DNA of 33,893 nt from a virus, in IMG/VR virus record IMGVR_UViG_3300017527_000444, positions 1-33,893 of that record. One strand, written 5' to 3'. The stretch's first letter is position 1. Each line of letters opens with the position of its first letter. This document shows positions 20,892 to 30,992 of the stretch, in pieces. Under the pieces are notes generated by a model, which was given only the letters and a program-made list of their open reading frames with translations, ran no database searches and was not told the DNA's origin. A program made the position numbers and the translations under genes.

Positions 20892-23800
20892 TTATGAAAC
20901 AATTATACCCGTTGCTTTCCAGGTAAATTCACCTGTGACTCTAACCCCTGATTCATCAAGTAGCTTAACATAAAACTTTTGGTCAGCAGGAGCAGAAGCA
21001 AGATCATATAATAAATTTGTATAACGCTGTGTCCCAAGTGGTGTAATGGCGTCTGTGACTATGGTTACAATGTCCACAAAAGACCTATTGAAGTCCACTT
21101 GATTTCCGTATGTCGCAATATCCGTGCTGTCAGGATTTGTTCCTGATATCGTTGCATTCCCACGTCCCTCGTCGTCTGTTTTCTGAACCTTAAGGACAAG
21201 ACGCATAGAGCAAAGTTTTGTAATTGAAGTATCGTCAGCAGGTGTTTCGCCCGTGTAGGTCAAACCCAAAGGCCCCATTGCTTCGCCATCTTCATGAACT
21301 ACTGTTCCAAAGACAATAATTAAACGGATATACCTAAAGTTAGAAGCCAAAACTTCAAGCTCATTCTCTGGAAAAATTACCCAATCAACTCCATTGTCAG
21401 AAGCCGCCAAAGTAATCGTTTTAGAAACACTTCCTGCTATTACGGTTTCCAAGTAACTAAAGCTCACAATAGTTGCAGGTAAAACAGCTCCGAAATCCAC
21501 TACTTGAATATACATCCCATAACCAGGCGTCGGCTGAGAATAGATCGGATATCCTGCATCTACTTGGTCTTGTATCGTCGACCAGCCATTATTTACGAAA
21601 TGTTCACTCCAGGTTTCAGTAATATTCTGAGGAGAAATAATACAATCGTTCTCTTCGTCTATTTCTACGTTGACAGTTAAAAGCGCATCCTCTGGATCGA
21701 GATATTGATCGTCTCTTAAAATAAAATTGTCTGGATCACTTACATTTGTTTGAACAGAATTTGGAGTCCCTTCATTCCCCGCAGAGTCAATAGCAACTAC
21801 CCAGTACCTATAAGTTCCCCCCGTAAGCTCAAAATAGGTAAAGAATGTCCCAGGATTATCCACAAGTTCTTCGGTAGTAGCATAGACGTCGCCCTTCTTG
21901 ATTTTATACTTTTCAATTGGAACTGTGTGTTGAGCTGGTATCTCCCAATTAAGAAAAACATTATTATTACTTACTGCTGAATTTAGATTAACCACGGCAC
22001 TCGGAGTTTGGATACTTACCGTCGTGCTCCCAGGTGTTCCAAGGTTTCCCGCCACATCCCTAGCCGCAACCCAAAAAAGACGATCGTCTCCCCACTCTAC
22101 CTTGTCAGTGAATTTCGTTCCCTTGATATTGGCCAAAGGAATAGAGCCTGCCCAAGTTGGCCCGTAAGAAATCTCATATTCATCAATAGCAAAAAGAGAG
22201 ACAATGTTTTCCCAATTAAGAAAAACGTCACCACCTACTATTTGAGAGGTGATGACAGGAGAAGGAGGCGCAGGAATAACCGCCGTTTGAGGTGTGGCGT
22301 TTGTGCTATAATTACCAGAGGTGTCAATTGCCTTAATCCAAAAATTATAGGTACCCGCAGTTTGGATTCCCCATGTATAAGTTGTGGCACTAATCTTTGA
22401 AGCAATCGCCGTTCCTGTTTCCCAAGTCGCCCCTTCTCTAATCTCGTATTCCTTTACATCAATGTCAGTAACCTCGCTCCATTGAAGAAGGATGCCGTAT
22501 TTATTAACTGTGGCATAAAGAACTGAAACATCAGAAGGAGGCGCACTTTTTCCAAGTACTAAATGATTTGCTACTGTCTCCCAGATTAGAGAACGAACAC
22601 CAATCGCATTAACTGTTCTTATTCTTACGTCGTAATAATCCCCATCTTGAACATCTAGAAGACGAGTCCAGGTTTGCGTTGCTGGAACAGGAGTTGCGTC
22701 TTGCCAATCTGGATCAGCCGAACGCTTGTATTGAATCTCTATCTTACCAAGTTGAGAAATTGGGTCTGTGGGGATATCCCATGTTGCACGAATCGCCGAA
22801 AAAATTGTCCCATCCAACCGCTTGTAAAGTTCAGCCGTTCCACTGAAGATCTGCAAGTTCGTAGGATTGACCACCACGTTCGGACTAGGTAAGTCCGTAT
22901 TTGGGGCAAGGTCAACTTGAGTTTCAGAACCACCAGCCCAATCAAAGACACCTTCTGCCGTTTCACGTAAAGTTAAAGCTACCCCCAAAGTCGGAGCACC
23001 ACCTGAATTGTTTAAGGCAAGTTGAGTATTAACAACCTCAAATTCCTTTTGGCTCCAACCATATCGGTCTAAAGTGAGTTGAACATTGTCTCCAACCCTT
23101 AATTGATACGCAGAAAGCTTGCACACAATAGAAACCTGAATCCCTTGTCGAATCTTTTCTAAAGCTATTTTCGAGATACGTTGAGCCGTAGCACCGAATA
23201 CAGTTAGAGGATAATCCTTCTCTCTCCATATCTGTCGTCCATCTTGGTCTTGATAAGTGGCGTTTGTTATTGCAGGGTAGTCCGTTTCCTCCCAATTCTG
23301 CTCAGGGCTTTTGTATGTCCCTTTTATCGCATTGAAACTATCCTTAATGTCTATCTGGGTTCTTACGTCAATGCCCGATATTATTTCCCTAAGTGTAATC
23401 TCTACAGTGGGGGTTCTCCAAGCTCCAGGCATTATGATCCATTGACCATTCGTGTAAGCTACAAACCCCGCAATACAGCCTGCCATCGTTCTTAAAACAT
23501 CTTGATAACTTTGATCTGAGTCAAAAACTCCGTTTATCGTATATCGCGATTCGTAAACCTCGACTTGTTGAGCATTGGGAGGCGAAGCAACCAGAGTTCT
23601 TGTAAGCTTGACATAAACTTGACCCGCCCCGTCTGTAATCGCACTTTTCTCTACTTGATAATACTCAGTACCAAACTTCAACCATTGACCACTTTGGAGA
23701 ACCCGAGTGTAGGGTTGCCAGTAATGCAGCTTAATAACACTGCCAGTTTGACCACTTCCCCAAACACGAGCGTACCCAGAATCAGAATATTTATCCGAAA

Positions 23801-24806
23801 CATCCACAAGAATAGTTTCATCACAAATATCTGCTGCCTCAATCAAAGTGTCTTCATCTATCTGTGCATCATAATCCACCCCAAGACCGTAAGAGTCTTC
23901 TGCTGAAGTCATCAAATAGTTATTGATACAAAGAGCTGCATTATTTGTGTATGTCCAAGTATCAGGATCGTTATAACGATGGGTTCCAGTTCCTTGCCTC
24001 GAACTGTCCAACCTTGGATCGTAACATTGCCTCCCCCTTACTTCATAGAAAATTTCAGGGTACCCATTTGGATACCTATTCGCATTAAAATAGAGAATTA
24101 AATAAGCTAAGGCTCTGTTTCTTTGTCTATTAACCGCCGTCCATTTACCAGGGAATAAAACCGAACTTTGACCAACCGCATCTGAGTTCGCAGGTTGATC
24201 GGGATGGCCACGAGATTGAACAAAAGCCGAAGCGTAAGCGAGGAAAACTTCAGGTGTAACCGTACCAGGAAAGGCCCAATCATAGAACCCAAATTTACCA
24301 TCTCCAATCTCCGTTCCTATGTCCTGGTCTAACCATGTAAACCGAACCCCATCGATAAATATTTCATCGACACCGTGAACTTGATGCCCTGCGTAAGTAT
24401 CGATTATATGGAGCCAGTTACCCCCCTCGTTGATGTCTGTGGTCACAAAGGTAACATTGCCCTGAACTCGCGTTTCGCCGTATATGATTTGCCAGGGAGC
24501 TTTAGGAAGACGAACGGAAAGCTCTCGCCCCTTACTTTCTACTTCGGTTTTTTCATCGACGGGCGTAACACCATCAATCACTATGTCATTGGTCGGAAGT
24601 ATCGCCGTTTCCTCTTCCGAATCCCCCATAGCGATTTCTTCAAGCTCTTTATAAAAGGATACCGAATCTAGACCCCCAGATTCATAGGCATCAATCGCAG
24701 ACTGCTTTTCGTCTCCCCAACTGAAGGGATAACGAGTAACACCCCCAAATTCCGAAGCTCCTTTATCGACTGCTGATACAGGTTTTGTTCTATCGTCAGA
24801 CGCCAC
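20892..24806 (-). CDS. J-like tail-tip host-specificity protein
   Basis: A 1304-residue central tail-tip protein of the lambda gpJ type. After an acidic N-terminal region, the tail domain begins near residue 95 (RLPKAPWQIIYGETRVQG, IIDTYAGHQVHGV). The C-terminal half carries about four fibronectin-III-like repeats (about 650-1025; recurring YEIREG / YEISYG and FWVAARDVAGN / YWVVAIDSAGN), then a discoidin-like sandwich (about 1095-1170, ending FRYIRLIIVF). It caps the tail, contacts the receptor and opens during injection. GTG start with GGGGG 6-7 bases upstream, overlapping the previous gene by 11 bases. Confidence 0.88.
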   Translation of the reverse strand: MASDDRTKPVSAVDKGASEFGGVTRYPFSWGDEKQSAIDAYESGGLDSVSFYKELEEIAMGDSEEETAILPTNDIVIDGVTPVDEKTEVESKGRELSVRLPKAPWQIIYGETRVQGNVTFVTTDINEGGNWLHIIDTYAGHQVHGVDEIFIDGVRFTWLDQDIGTEIGDGKFGFYDWAFPGTVTPEVFLAYASAFVQSRGHPDQPANSDAVGQSSVLFPGKWTAVNRQRNRALAYLILYFNANRYPNGYPEIFYEVRGRQCYDPRLDSSRQGTGTHRYNDPDTWTYTNNAALCINNYLMTSAEDSYGLGVDYDAQIDEDTLIEAADICDETILVDVSDKYSDSGYARVWGSGQTGSVIKLHYWQPYTRVLQSGQWLKFGTEYYQVEKSAITDGAGQVYVKLTRTLVASPPNAQQVEVYESRYTINGVFDSDQSYQDVLRTMAGCIAGFVAYTNGQWIIMPGAWRTPTVEITLREIISGIDVRTQIDIKDSFNAIKGTYKSPEQNWEETDYPAITNATYQDQDGRQIWREKDYPLTVFGATAQRISKIALEKIRQGIQVSIVCKLSAYQLRVGDNVQLTLDRYGWSQKEFEVVNTQLALNNSGGAPTLGVALTLRETAEGVFDWAGGSETQVDLAPNTDLPSPNVVVNPTNLQIFSGTAELYKRLDGTIFSAIRATWDIPTDPISQLGKIEIQYKRSADPDWQDATPVPATQTWTRLLDVQDGDYYDVRIRTVNAIGVRSLIWETVANHLVLGKSAPPSDVSVLYATVNKYGILLQWSEVTDIDVKEYEIREGATWETGTAIASKISATTYTWGIQTAGTYNFWIKAIDTSGNYSTNATPQTAVIPAPPSPVITSQIVGGDVFLNWENIVSLFAIDEYEISYGPTWAGSIPLANIKGTKFTDKVEWGDDRLFWVAARDVAGNLGTPGSTTVSIQTPSAVVNLNSAVSNNNVFLNWEIPAQHTVPIEKYKIKKGDVYATTEELVDNPGTFFTYFELTGGTYRYWVVAIDSAGNEGTPNSVQTNVSDPDNFILRDDQYLDPEDALLTVNVEIDEENDCIISPQNITETWSEHFVNNGWSTIQDQVDAGYPIYSQPTPGYGMYIQVVDFGAVLPATIVSFSYLETVIAGSVSKTITLAASDNGVDWVIFPENELEVLASNFRYIRLIIVFGTVVHEDGEAMGPLGLTYTGETPADDTSITKLCSMRLVLKVQKTDDEGRGNATISGTNPDSTDIATYGNQVDFNRSFVDIVTIVTDAITPLGTQRYTNLLYDLASAPADQKFYVKLLDESGVRVTGEFTWKATGIIVS

Positions 24807-25365
24807 TATTAATCCCCCAATACCCTCGCCATTCCTGTAAATAACTCACATATTCAAACCCTCGGTCATCGGGATAAAAAGCCCTTTGGCCTTCGTGGGT
24901 ATATCTATGCTGTGGAGCATTCTTGAGTTTGTTTAATTTGCTTTCGTATTTGATGCTAATCGTCGAACTTTGGTCGGTTTCTTTGATGTCCGCTGTGCTC
25001 ATTTCACCAGCCAAAAGTTGAATCGGGTCGGCGATAAGCTGCAAACTACTGTCCAAAAGAGCTAACCAAAAATAACCAGGAAGATTTCTAGTTTGATTGC
25101 TGAGGATATTGGAAATTAAACTTAAAGGTAAACCAGAAAGTTCAACAGCAAATCCATTGGCTACAATTGCCTCGCTTTCCTGTATGGTTGGAAAACCTCG
25201 AAGCCAGCCATTCCCAACGAACCTTTTTCCATCCCAAAGAAGCTCTCCCACACCACTCCAGAGAAATAAATCTACCGCATCAAAATTACCCTGGAATAGA
25301 TAAGCAGGTCTTACTAGAGATTCCCCCAAGGCGGTAATCACAGCAGGCGTGAGGTTCCTACCCAT
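24796..25365 (-). CDS. tail-tip assembly protein, DUF2163/L-like
   Basis: A 189-residue protein starting at ATG 25365, preceded by GGAGG at a 6-base spacing; a TTG one codon earlier is possible. N-terminal FQGNFDAVDLFLWSGVGEL and WDGKRFVGNG, then LPGYFWLALLD, and a C-terminal motif RYTHEGQRAFYPDDRGFEY ending in an aromatic WRGYWG. This layout is familiar from phage tail-tip genes between the distal tail gene and the central tip gene and resembles DUF2163 or lambda gpL-position proteins. Overlaps the upstream gene by 8 bases. Confidence 0.75.
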   Translation of the reverse strand: MGRNLTPAVITALGESLVRPAYLFQGNFDAVDLFLWSGVGELLWDGKRFVGNGWLRGFPTIQESEAIVANGFAVELSGLPLSLISNILSNQTRNLPGYFWLALLDSSLQLIADPIQLLAGEMSTADIKETDQSSTISIKYESKLNKLKNAPQHRYTHEGQRAFYPDDRGFEYVSYLQEWRGYWGINSGV

Positions 25366-25990
25366 CAAACGCCTCCAATGCCGAAAAACCTAAACTATAA
25401 ACTCCACCAGGCCCCGACGTTGGCCCATACACTTCCCAAAATCTTTGAGTGTTGTTAGTGAGCCGAAATAGCCCTTTAGGCTCATTTAGAATCAAAGGGG
25501 CATTATCGGACGGGGATTCTTTAACTTTTGGAAATACGTCAATTACGGCATCCCCCGAAGCATCTGTGTCCACATCTTGTAAAGCCTTATGTAAACGATT
25601 CCCTACCTGGAACATATCACCAGCTTTGAGTATATCCGTAGCATTGGGAGTCCAGCCTTTAGTTACCAATTCTTCCCCAACTTGAGCAGCCCCGTCCACG
25701 GTTGGAACCCCTGTCCCTCTTCCCATTGGAGTTTTTGCATAAGGATCTCCAACCAAGAAAGTCCCTCTTTTGCCTCTCAGCTTCATCAAGAAAGTAATCC
25801 AAAGTTCCGCATCTGCCCTATGCATATTCGGAAGAGAAACATCCAAAGACCAAATTTCACCTAAATACTCTTGAGTTTGGGCCGCAAATGTAAAAGGAGA
25901 AAGAGTTTGAGCAACAGTAAACAGGCCCCCAAAGCCTAACCGAGTTTGTCCTGTATGCGTTGGCAAACTTAAAGGATAACTAATCGCCAT
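25358..25990 (-). CDS. distal-tail-like protein
   Basis: A 210-residue protein directly after the tape measure gene, the place of the distal tail or gpM-like component. Visible motifs: EIWSLDVSLPNMHRADAELW, a segment LRGKRGTFLVGDPY followed by PMGRGTG, and a beta-rich C-terminus with VWEVYGP-like strands. The LRGRxGTFLxGDP motif is recurrent in tail-tip proteins of siphoviruses. It probably forms the ring that links tube and tip. GGGGG lies 6 bases upstream of ATG 25990, which comes immediately after the tape measure stop. Confidence 0.75.
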   Translation of the reverse strand: MAISYPLSLPTHTGQTRLGFGGLFTVAQTLSPFTFAAQTQEYLGEIWSLDVSLPNMHRADAELWITFLMKLRGKRGTFLVGDPYAKTPMGRGTGVPTVDGAAQVGEELVTKGWTPNATDILKAGDMFQVGNRLHKALQDVDTDASGDAVIDVFPKVKESPSDNAPLILNEPKGLFRLTNNTQRFWEVYGPTSGPGGVYSLGFSALEAFDG

Positions 25991-28900
25991 CTAAAACCCC
26001 CTGCTTTGTGATGTCCGAACTGCATTGACCGCCCTCTTAACTGCATTATTTTCGGTGGTCTTAAGAGCCGCAATGATCCTATTCTCTACCCCAGGACTTG
26101 CCCCTCTTGCATCAATTGAAAGATAAATATTTCCTCCATCACCACCACCAACAGACTTGACCCCTAAATCTCCATTAATCCGAGTTAAAGGTAATATTGC
26201 TTCTGGACCCGCTTCACCCATGAGGCCGTTCCTCATTGCTCCACCAGCCGCAAATTGAAAAGCCGTTGGTTGATTTACTATTCCACCCTTAGCAAAAAAC
26301 GCCATACCCTGTGCCGATTCTGTCGTCCCGCCTCCCCCTGCGCTTACATCAATGTCAGGTAGATTATTTGCTTTTTCCGTGAGAGTGTCTAAGTTTCCCG
26401 TAGCTTCTGCCATCTTCTCAGAGAAGCCATCAAGGATATTAAAGATTGCAAAAATTTGATCAGAGCTTAAATTTGCGAAGTCCTCAAAACTGGAAACTCC
26501 AATGTCCTTCATCTTTTGAAATTCCGCAGCAGCCTCAGGTCCAAAATTTTGAGCAATAAAATCGGATACGGTTTGGAACTGATCCTCTCCTACCTCAGCA
26601 GCTTCTCTGAATGCAAATTCTAAACCTTTTAAACCCGCTCGTAGATTCCCATCTTCTCCAAGATTCTTAGACACAATATTAAAAGCATCTAATATAGAAC
26701 CTTCTCCAATTAGATCCTCTCTCGCCATCATGTTGACGGTACTTACCCCAGAACCAAATTCCTCTAAGCTAATTTTACCGTCCAAGAAAGCGTCCGTTAA
26801 CCCCTCTTTGACCTGCTCAGTGGAAACACCCATCCCTTCGAGAAGAGCACTTGTGTTCATTAGTACTTCGTTGAAGTCCTCAGCCCCTTCTAATAATCCA
26901 CCCGTGAGTAGCCCCGCCGCATCTTCAGCAATTTGTCCACTCGCCCCAAAACTTTGAGCAATGGCCATACCTATCGGGATTGCTTCGCCAGCTAGTTCGC
27001 CCCCTTCCTCTCCTGCGACTGGAAGACGATAATCGCCCTTTTGAAAAGAATAAGCCTCGCCAGTTGTCGCAGTTGTAAATTCAGCTTCAGCCCCTAAGCC
27101 CGTTTGCTCGAGGACATCTCTAAAAGCGTCCCTACTTCTCTGTCTTGGGTCTTTCCCAGAAGCAAAGTTTAGGTCTAGTGATTCTCCAGCCCAACCACCC
27201 CAAGCATCGAAATCGCCACCAGAGAGCAGAGTCATATTCATCACCTGGAACCATTCTTGTTGGAAAAGCTCTCCAAGGATCGGCATATCCTTAGTCGCGC
27301 TTCCCATCATATCACCCCATTTCTCATAGAGCGTTTCTTTGGTATCAAGAGCAAGCTTTCCAACAACAGTGTCTGAAAAACTACTGTCTGTCCACTTGTC
27401 AATCATCTCACCTAGAGCGAAATTTAGAGGTTTTGCTAGACTTGAATAATCTTCTCTGGTCGCTGTACCTGCCTCAAATTTTGGATTGAGGGCTTCATGT
27501 CTCTGAGACGTCATATACGCACCAGCAATAACCGCTAAAGGCCAAGCGGCAGCGGCCCCCGCGCCCGCACCGCTTCCACCAGCCGCGCCACCTCCTACAG
27601 CAGTTCCGCCAGCAGCCCCGCCTCCGGCAGTTCCAGAAAAAGCAAGAGTCGTTCCCCCCGCCGTTGCTCCAGCAGTACCGCCCGTACCAGCCGCAGCGGT
27701 TCCATAGGCTACCCCCGCAGTCTCCGCAGCGGCCGCTGAGGTAATTGTCGCACCTGCCCCAGCAACCGCAGTTTCGGCAGCCGCGGCAGTTAGCCCTGCC
27801 CATTCCGCCACGGATGCCCCGATGGTGGAAAGACTAACTTCCGAACCAGTTAAGTAGGTAGCCGCAGCTGAAATTCCTTCCCAGGCCGTTCCCACTGTGC
27901 TTGCCATTTCCCCCCAATCTTGACCACCTCCGCCACCTCCTGTTGCTCCAGTTCCTTTGTCTCCTTCTCCGCTAAAAATGGAGCTAACAAGACTTCCAAT
28001 CATTCCCCACAATCCACCACCACCGCCACTACCTCCACCTGCACTGCCACCACTACCCGCAAATAATTGACCAACACTTTGCAGAATTGAAGACATGCCA
28101 GACATTCCTTGGCCGCCATCTGTTCCAAAAACTTTAGATACAGCAGCAGAAAGAGCTCCCATGACGCCCCCGCCTTTCCCTGAAGTGAAGTTTGCCAAGA
28201 AATTCGCGGCAATCTCCATGCCTGTTTTCTTCATTTGGTCTTTCCAGTCTATGGAGATGTCACCCGTGGCAACTCCCATAGCTTCGCGCCAAAAATCAAC
28301 AGAGTCTTCATGAGCCTCCATCTGTGTCTTCTTGAGATGTTCTGCTCTCTCTTTGTTGACATCCTTCATCGACGCAAGCTCTAGGTCTGCTATCTTTTCA
28401 GCTTCGCCCTTGTCTATGTTAAACTTTTCTTGTGCTGCCTTTACGTGTACCGAACGAAGGGCATTTTGATAATTCTGTAAAGCCGATTCATACTCAGCTT
28501 GCGAAGCTCCCTTGAGAGATTCGTCTAAAGCCTCCTTCAACGAAGCTAGTTTAATATCTGTCTCTAGCTCCTCGACTGTTTTCTCGTATTCCTCTCTGAG
28601 CTTCTTGGCTTTATCCGTAGCCGTTTTCATCTCCTTGGAGACAGTTACCAAATTAGCAGCTTGTTCCTTGAACTTATGTTTAGATTTATCGGAAAGCTTC
28701 GTGAGGCTATCTAAGAGGATATTAAACTCAGTAAGACTAAGCTGCCCCTTCTTAACGCTAGTAACCCAATCCTCTATCTTCTCTTTATTCTGAACTAATG
28801 CCTTTTGTGATTCTTCTTGAGCAACTTTGTTTTTTACCTGCTCCGCAGTATCAACGACCCAAGCCTTAGCATTCTCGTATAGGGATTTTGTGGTTTCCTG

Positions 28901-30580
28901 AACTACATTTTTAATACTATTGAAGGTTTCTGTAGCCTGTTGCTGTGAAGCCTTCACCTCGCCATGCTTTCGTTTTACCTCTTCGAGCTTTGCGGAGTAC
29001 TGATCCATCTCCATCATCAAAGCTCCCATCCCTGGGATTACCGCAAGTGCTTGAGAGTTCTTTTTGAAAAAATCTATTGTATCCCCGATTAAGCCAAAAA
29101 AACTTTCAATAGATCTTACTAGCTCATCGAGTTTCATTTTTACGAAATCAGCAAAAGCTCCTATCACCTTGGAAGTAAGAGGGAACTGTTGCCTCAAGGT
29201 TTCCATAAGTATAGAAACCGTCTCGCTTAATTTCATAAAAGCACTGCCAGAGTCATCCCCCAACGAAACAAAGGCAGCAGCAAGGGCAGCAATAGCGGCT
29301 GTGACCAAGATGACTTTCCCTAAAAGAACCCCTCCGATAATTGCAACAAGCTTTCCAAGGAGTAATAAGACGGGGCCAATCGTACCTGCTAAACCCCCAA
29401 AAGTAAGAACAAAGGATTGAGTTTGCGCATCTAGCCCCTTGAACTTTTCAACCAAAGTAGTGAGATAAGTGGATAACTGAAGGACAACAGGAGCCAGCTT
29501 TTCTCCTATGACAATCCCAACATCTTGAACCCTATGCCAAAGAAGAGTCATTTGAGCTGTGAAGGACTTTAATTGCTTTTGTTCAACCTCATCCGTAATA
29601 CCACCCGCCGCCTTTGTGTCTTCTCCATACTGCCTCATAGCCTTTGAAGTCCCCAAAAGAACCTGCGTGAAGGCAATGGACTTGTCAGTTAAACCAAGAG
29701 TTAGGAGTAACTCTTTCTTCTTGGCATCACTGGTGTTTTTAAGTGCATTCTCTAAGTCAGCAACGACATCCGCCATCTTGCGAAATTCGTTATTTTGGTC
29801 AAAGACCGCAATCCCTAACTTCTTAAATGCTTCTTTATTTTGGAGAGCTTTAGTTTGTAAATCCCTTAAGACAATATTAAAAGCAGTTCCCGCATCTGCC
29901 CCTTTGATTCCCTGATCGGCAAATGCAGCAAGAACGGCAACGGTTTCCTCTACCTCCATACCGACCAAACGAGCAGCAGCAGCCGCCTTATTTGTTAGGG
30001 CTTCGGAAAATTGCTCAACAGAAGCATTCGCAACCGTGTTTGCTTTGACAAGGACATCACTAATCCTCGCCATGTTCTCTAGGTTTTGACCTGCATCTTT
30101 TACGGTAAGCCCTAATGCCGATTGAGCATCAGTTAAAAGGTCGGTAGCTCGTGCCATGTCAAAAGCACCAGCTTGAGCAAACTTGGCAGTCTGACCAAGA
30201 GCTTGAACAGATTGTGCAGCAGTTAATCCCGCACTAGCTAAAAAGTAATATCCCTCAGCCGCTTCTTTTGCTGAGATGGTCGTTGTTCTCGCCACTTCCC
30301 TAGCAGTATCAGACATCTTACTTTTCATTTCATTGGAAAGGTTGCCCATGATTGCCATCGACTTAGTCATGGCATCATCAAAACCCGCAAAGGCTTTTAC
30401 AGAAGCACCGCCAACAGCAGCAAGAGGAAGAGTAATTGAACGAGTAAGACTTGAGCCTATCCTTTGAAAATTCCTACTGACAGACTTCATGCGTCTGTCG
30501 AGTTGCTTCATCCCCTTTTCAAATCCAACGGTGCCCGCAACAATGTCAATCAGGATTGAGCCTACTGTTTTACTCGCCAT
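25991..30580 (-). CDS. tape measure protein
   Basis: A 1529-residue tape measure protein of the TP901-type family. The N-terminus has the core of the family (LTRSITLPLAAVGGASVKAF, GYYFLASAGLTAAQS, TDLLTDAQSALGL at about 50-170). Hydrophobic segments suitable for membrane insertion occur at about 390-440 (IGGVLLGKVILVTAAIAALAA). Long coiled-coil helices (about 540-760) are followed by a Gly/Ala-rich low-complexity block (about 925-1025). At the usual 0.15 nm per residue it predicts a tail of about 230 nm. It sets tail length and enters the host during DNA injection. Start follows GGGGG and overlaps the preceding stop. Confidence 0.95.
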   Translation of the reverse strand: MASKTVGSILIDIVAGTVGFEKGMKQLDRRMKSVSRNFQRIGSSLTRSITLPLAAVGGASVKAFAGFDDAMTKSMAIMGNLSNEMKSKMSDTAREVARTTTISAKEAAEGYYFLASAGLTAAQSVQALGQTAKFAQAGAFDMARATDLLTDAQSALGLTVKDAGQNLENMARISDVLVKANTVANASVEQFSEALTNKAAAAARLVGMEVEETVAVLAAFADQGIKGADAGTAFNIVLRDLQTKALQNKEAFKKLGIAVFDQNNEFRKMADVVADLENALKNTSDAKKKELLLTLGLTDKSIAFTQVLLGTSKAMRQYGEDTKAAGGITDEVEQKQLKSFTAQMTLLWHRVQDVGIVIGEKLAPVVLQLSTYLTTLVEKFKGLDAQTQSFVLTFGGLAGTIGPVLLLLGKLVAIIGGVLLGKVILVTAAIAALAAAFVSLGDDSGSAFMKLSETVSILMETLRQQFPLTSKVIGAFADFVKMKLDELVRSIESFFGLIGDTIDFFKKNSQALAVIPGMGALMMEMDQYSAKLEEVKRKHGEVKASQQQATETFNSIKNVVQETTKSLYENAKAWVVDTAEQVKNKVAQEESQKALVQNKEKIEDWVTSVKKGQLSLTEFNILLDSLTKLSDKSKHKFKEQAANLVTVSKEMKTATDKAKKLREEYEKTVEELETDIKLASLKEALDESLKGASQAEYESALQNYQNALRSVHVKAAQEKFNIDKGEAEKIADLELASMKDVNKERAEHLKKTQMEAHEDSVDFWREAMGVATGDISIDWKDQMKKTGMEIAANFLANFTSGKGGGVMGALSAAVSKVFGTDGGQGMSGMSSILQSVGQLFAGSGGSAGGGSGGGGGLWGMIGSLVSSIFSGEGDKGTGATGGGGGGQDWGEMASTVGTAWEGISAAATYLTGSEVSLSTIGASVAEWAGLTAAAAETAVAGAGATITSAAAAETAGVAYGTAAAGTGGTAGATAGGTTLAFSGTAGGGAAGGTAVGGGAAGGSGAGAGAAAAWPLAVIAGAYMTSQRHEALNPKFEAGTATREDYSSLAKPLNFALGEMIDKWTDSSFSDTVVGKLALDTKETLYEKWGDMMGSATKDMPILGELFQQEWFQVMNMTLLSGGDFDAWGGWAGESLDLNFASGKDPRQRSRDAFRDVLEQTGLGAEAEFTTATTGEAYSFQKGDYRLPVAGEEGGELAGEAIPIGMAIAQSFGASGQIAEDAAGLLTGGLLEGAEDFNEVLMNTSALLEGMGVSTEQVKEGLTDAFLDGKISLEEFGSGVSTVNMMAREDLIGEGSILDAFNIVSKNLGEDGNLRAGLKGLEFAFREAAEVGEDQFQTVSDFIAQNFGPEAAAEFQKMKDIGVSSFEDFANLSSDQIFAIFNILDGFSEKMAEATGNLDTLTEKANNLPDIDVSAGGGGTTESAQGMAFFAKGGIVNQPTAFQFAAGGAMRNGLMGEAGPEAILPLTRINGDLGVKSVGGGDGGNIYLSIDARGASPGVENRIIAALKTTENNAVKRAVNAVRTSQSRGF

Positions 30581-30972
30581 TATTGCCCCCTAGCTTTTTG
30601 CTCATTTTGTTTTTGGGTTTGCACTCTCAACATATCCCTTTCCCGCTGTTTTCTGTCTGCTATTTCGTTACCTCTTTCTTTGTTCTTGGCCTCTAGCATT
30701 GGATGCAGAATACCCTTAACAAAACTGAACAATTGCTGAGGAGTTCTCTCGGGAGCATTCTCCTTGGTGACTGTTAACAAAGCAAAATCAATCGGCTTAG
30801 GAGCAGGAGAGCCCTTCTTCCGATTTGGAGCAGCGATCACACAACGAGTATAACTAGCTTGTAAGTCCTCTAATCTCAGCCGTTCTTCATGCCTTTTAGA
30901 TATAGCAGAGAATTGAGCAGGAGTTAAGGTATAAAAATCATCTTTACTTAACCCAAAATCATACATCGCCAT
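30580..30972 (-). CDS. tail assembly chaperone T part, made by -1 frameshift
   Basis: A 130-codon segment resembling the T region of lambda-like tail chaperones (YDFGLSKDDFYTLTPAQF, then charged helices rich in Arg and Gln). It has no ribosome site before ATG 30972, and the same frame is open back to the slippery site at 31032-31038, adding 20 residues (NIFEETRDEDGRVDF and so on). It is therefore most likely made only as the C-terminal part of a G-T fusion of 270 residues, starting at 31391. In lambda the fusion recruits the tape measure protein during tail assembly. The stop overlaps the tape measure ATG. Confidence 0.85.
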   Translation of the reverse strand: MAMYDFGLSKDDFYTLTPAQFSAISKRHEERLRLEDLQASYTRCVIAAPNRKKGSPAPKPIDFALLTVTKENAPERTPQQLFSFVKGILHPMLEAKNKERGNEIADRKQRERDMLRVQTQKQNEQKARGQ

Positions 30973-30992
30973 CGCTAAAAGCTGAAGGAAAT

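Noticed and set aside
27495-27803. A 102-codon frame rich in Cys, Gly and Arg within the tape measure gene
   Set aside because: It is the shifted reading of the Gly/Ala low-complexity block; the composition is an artefact of GC-rich repeats.
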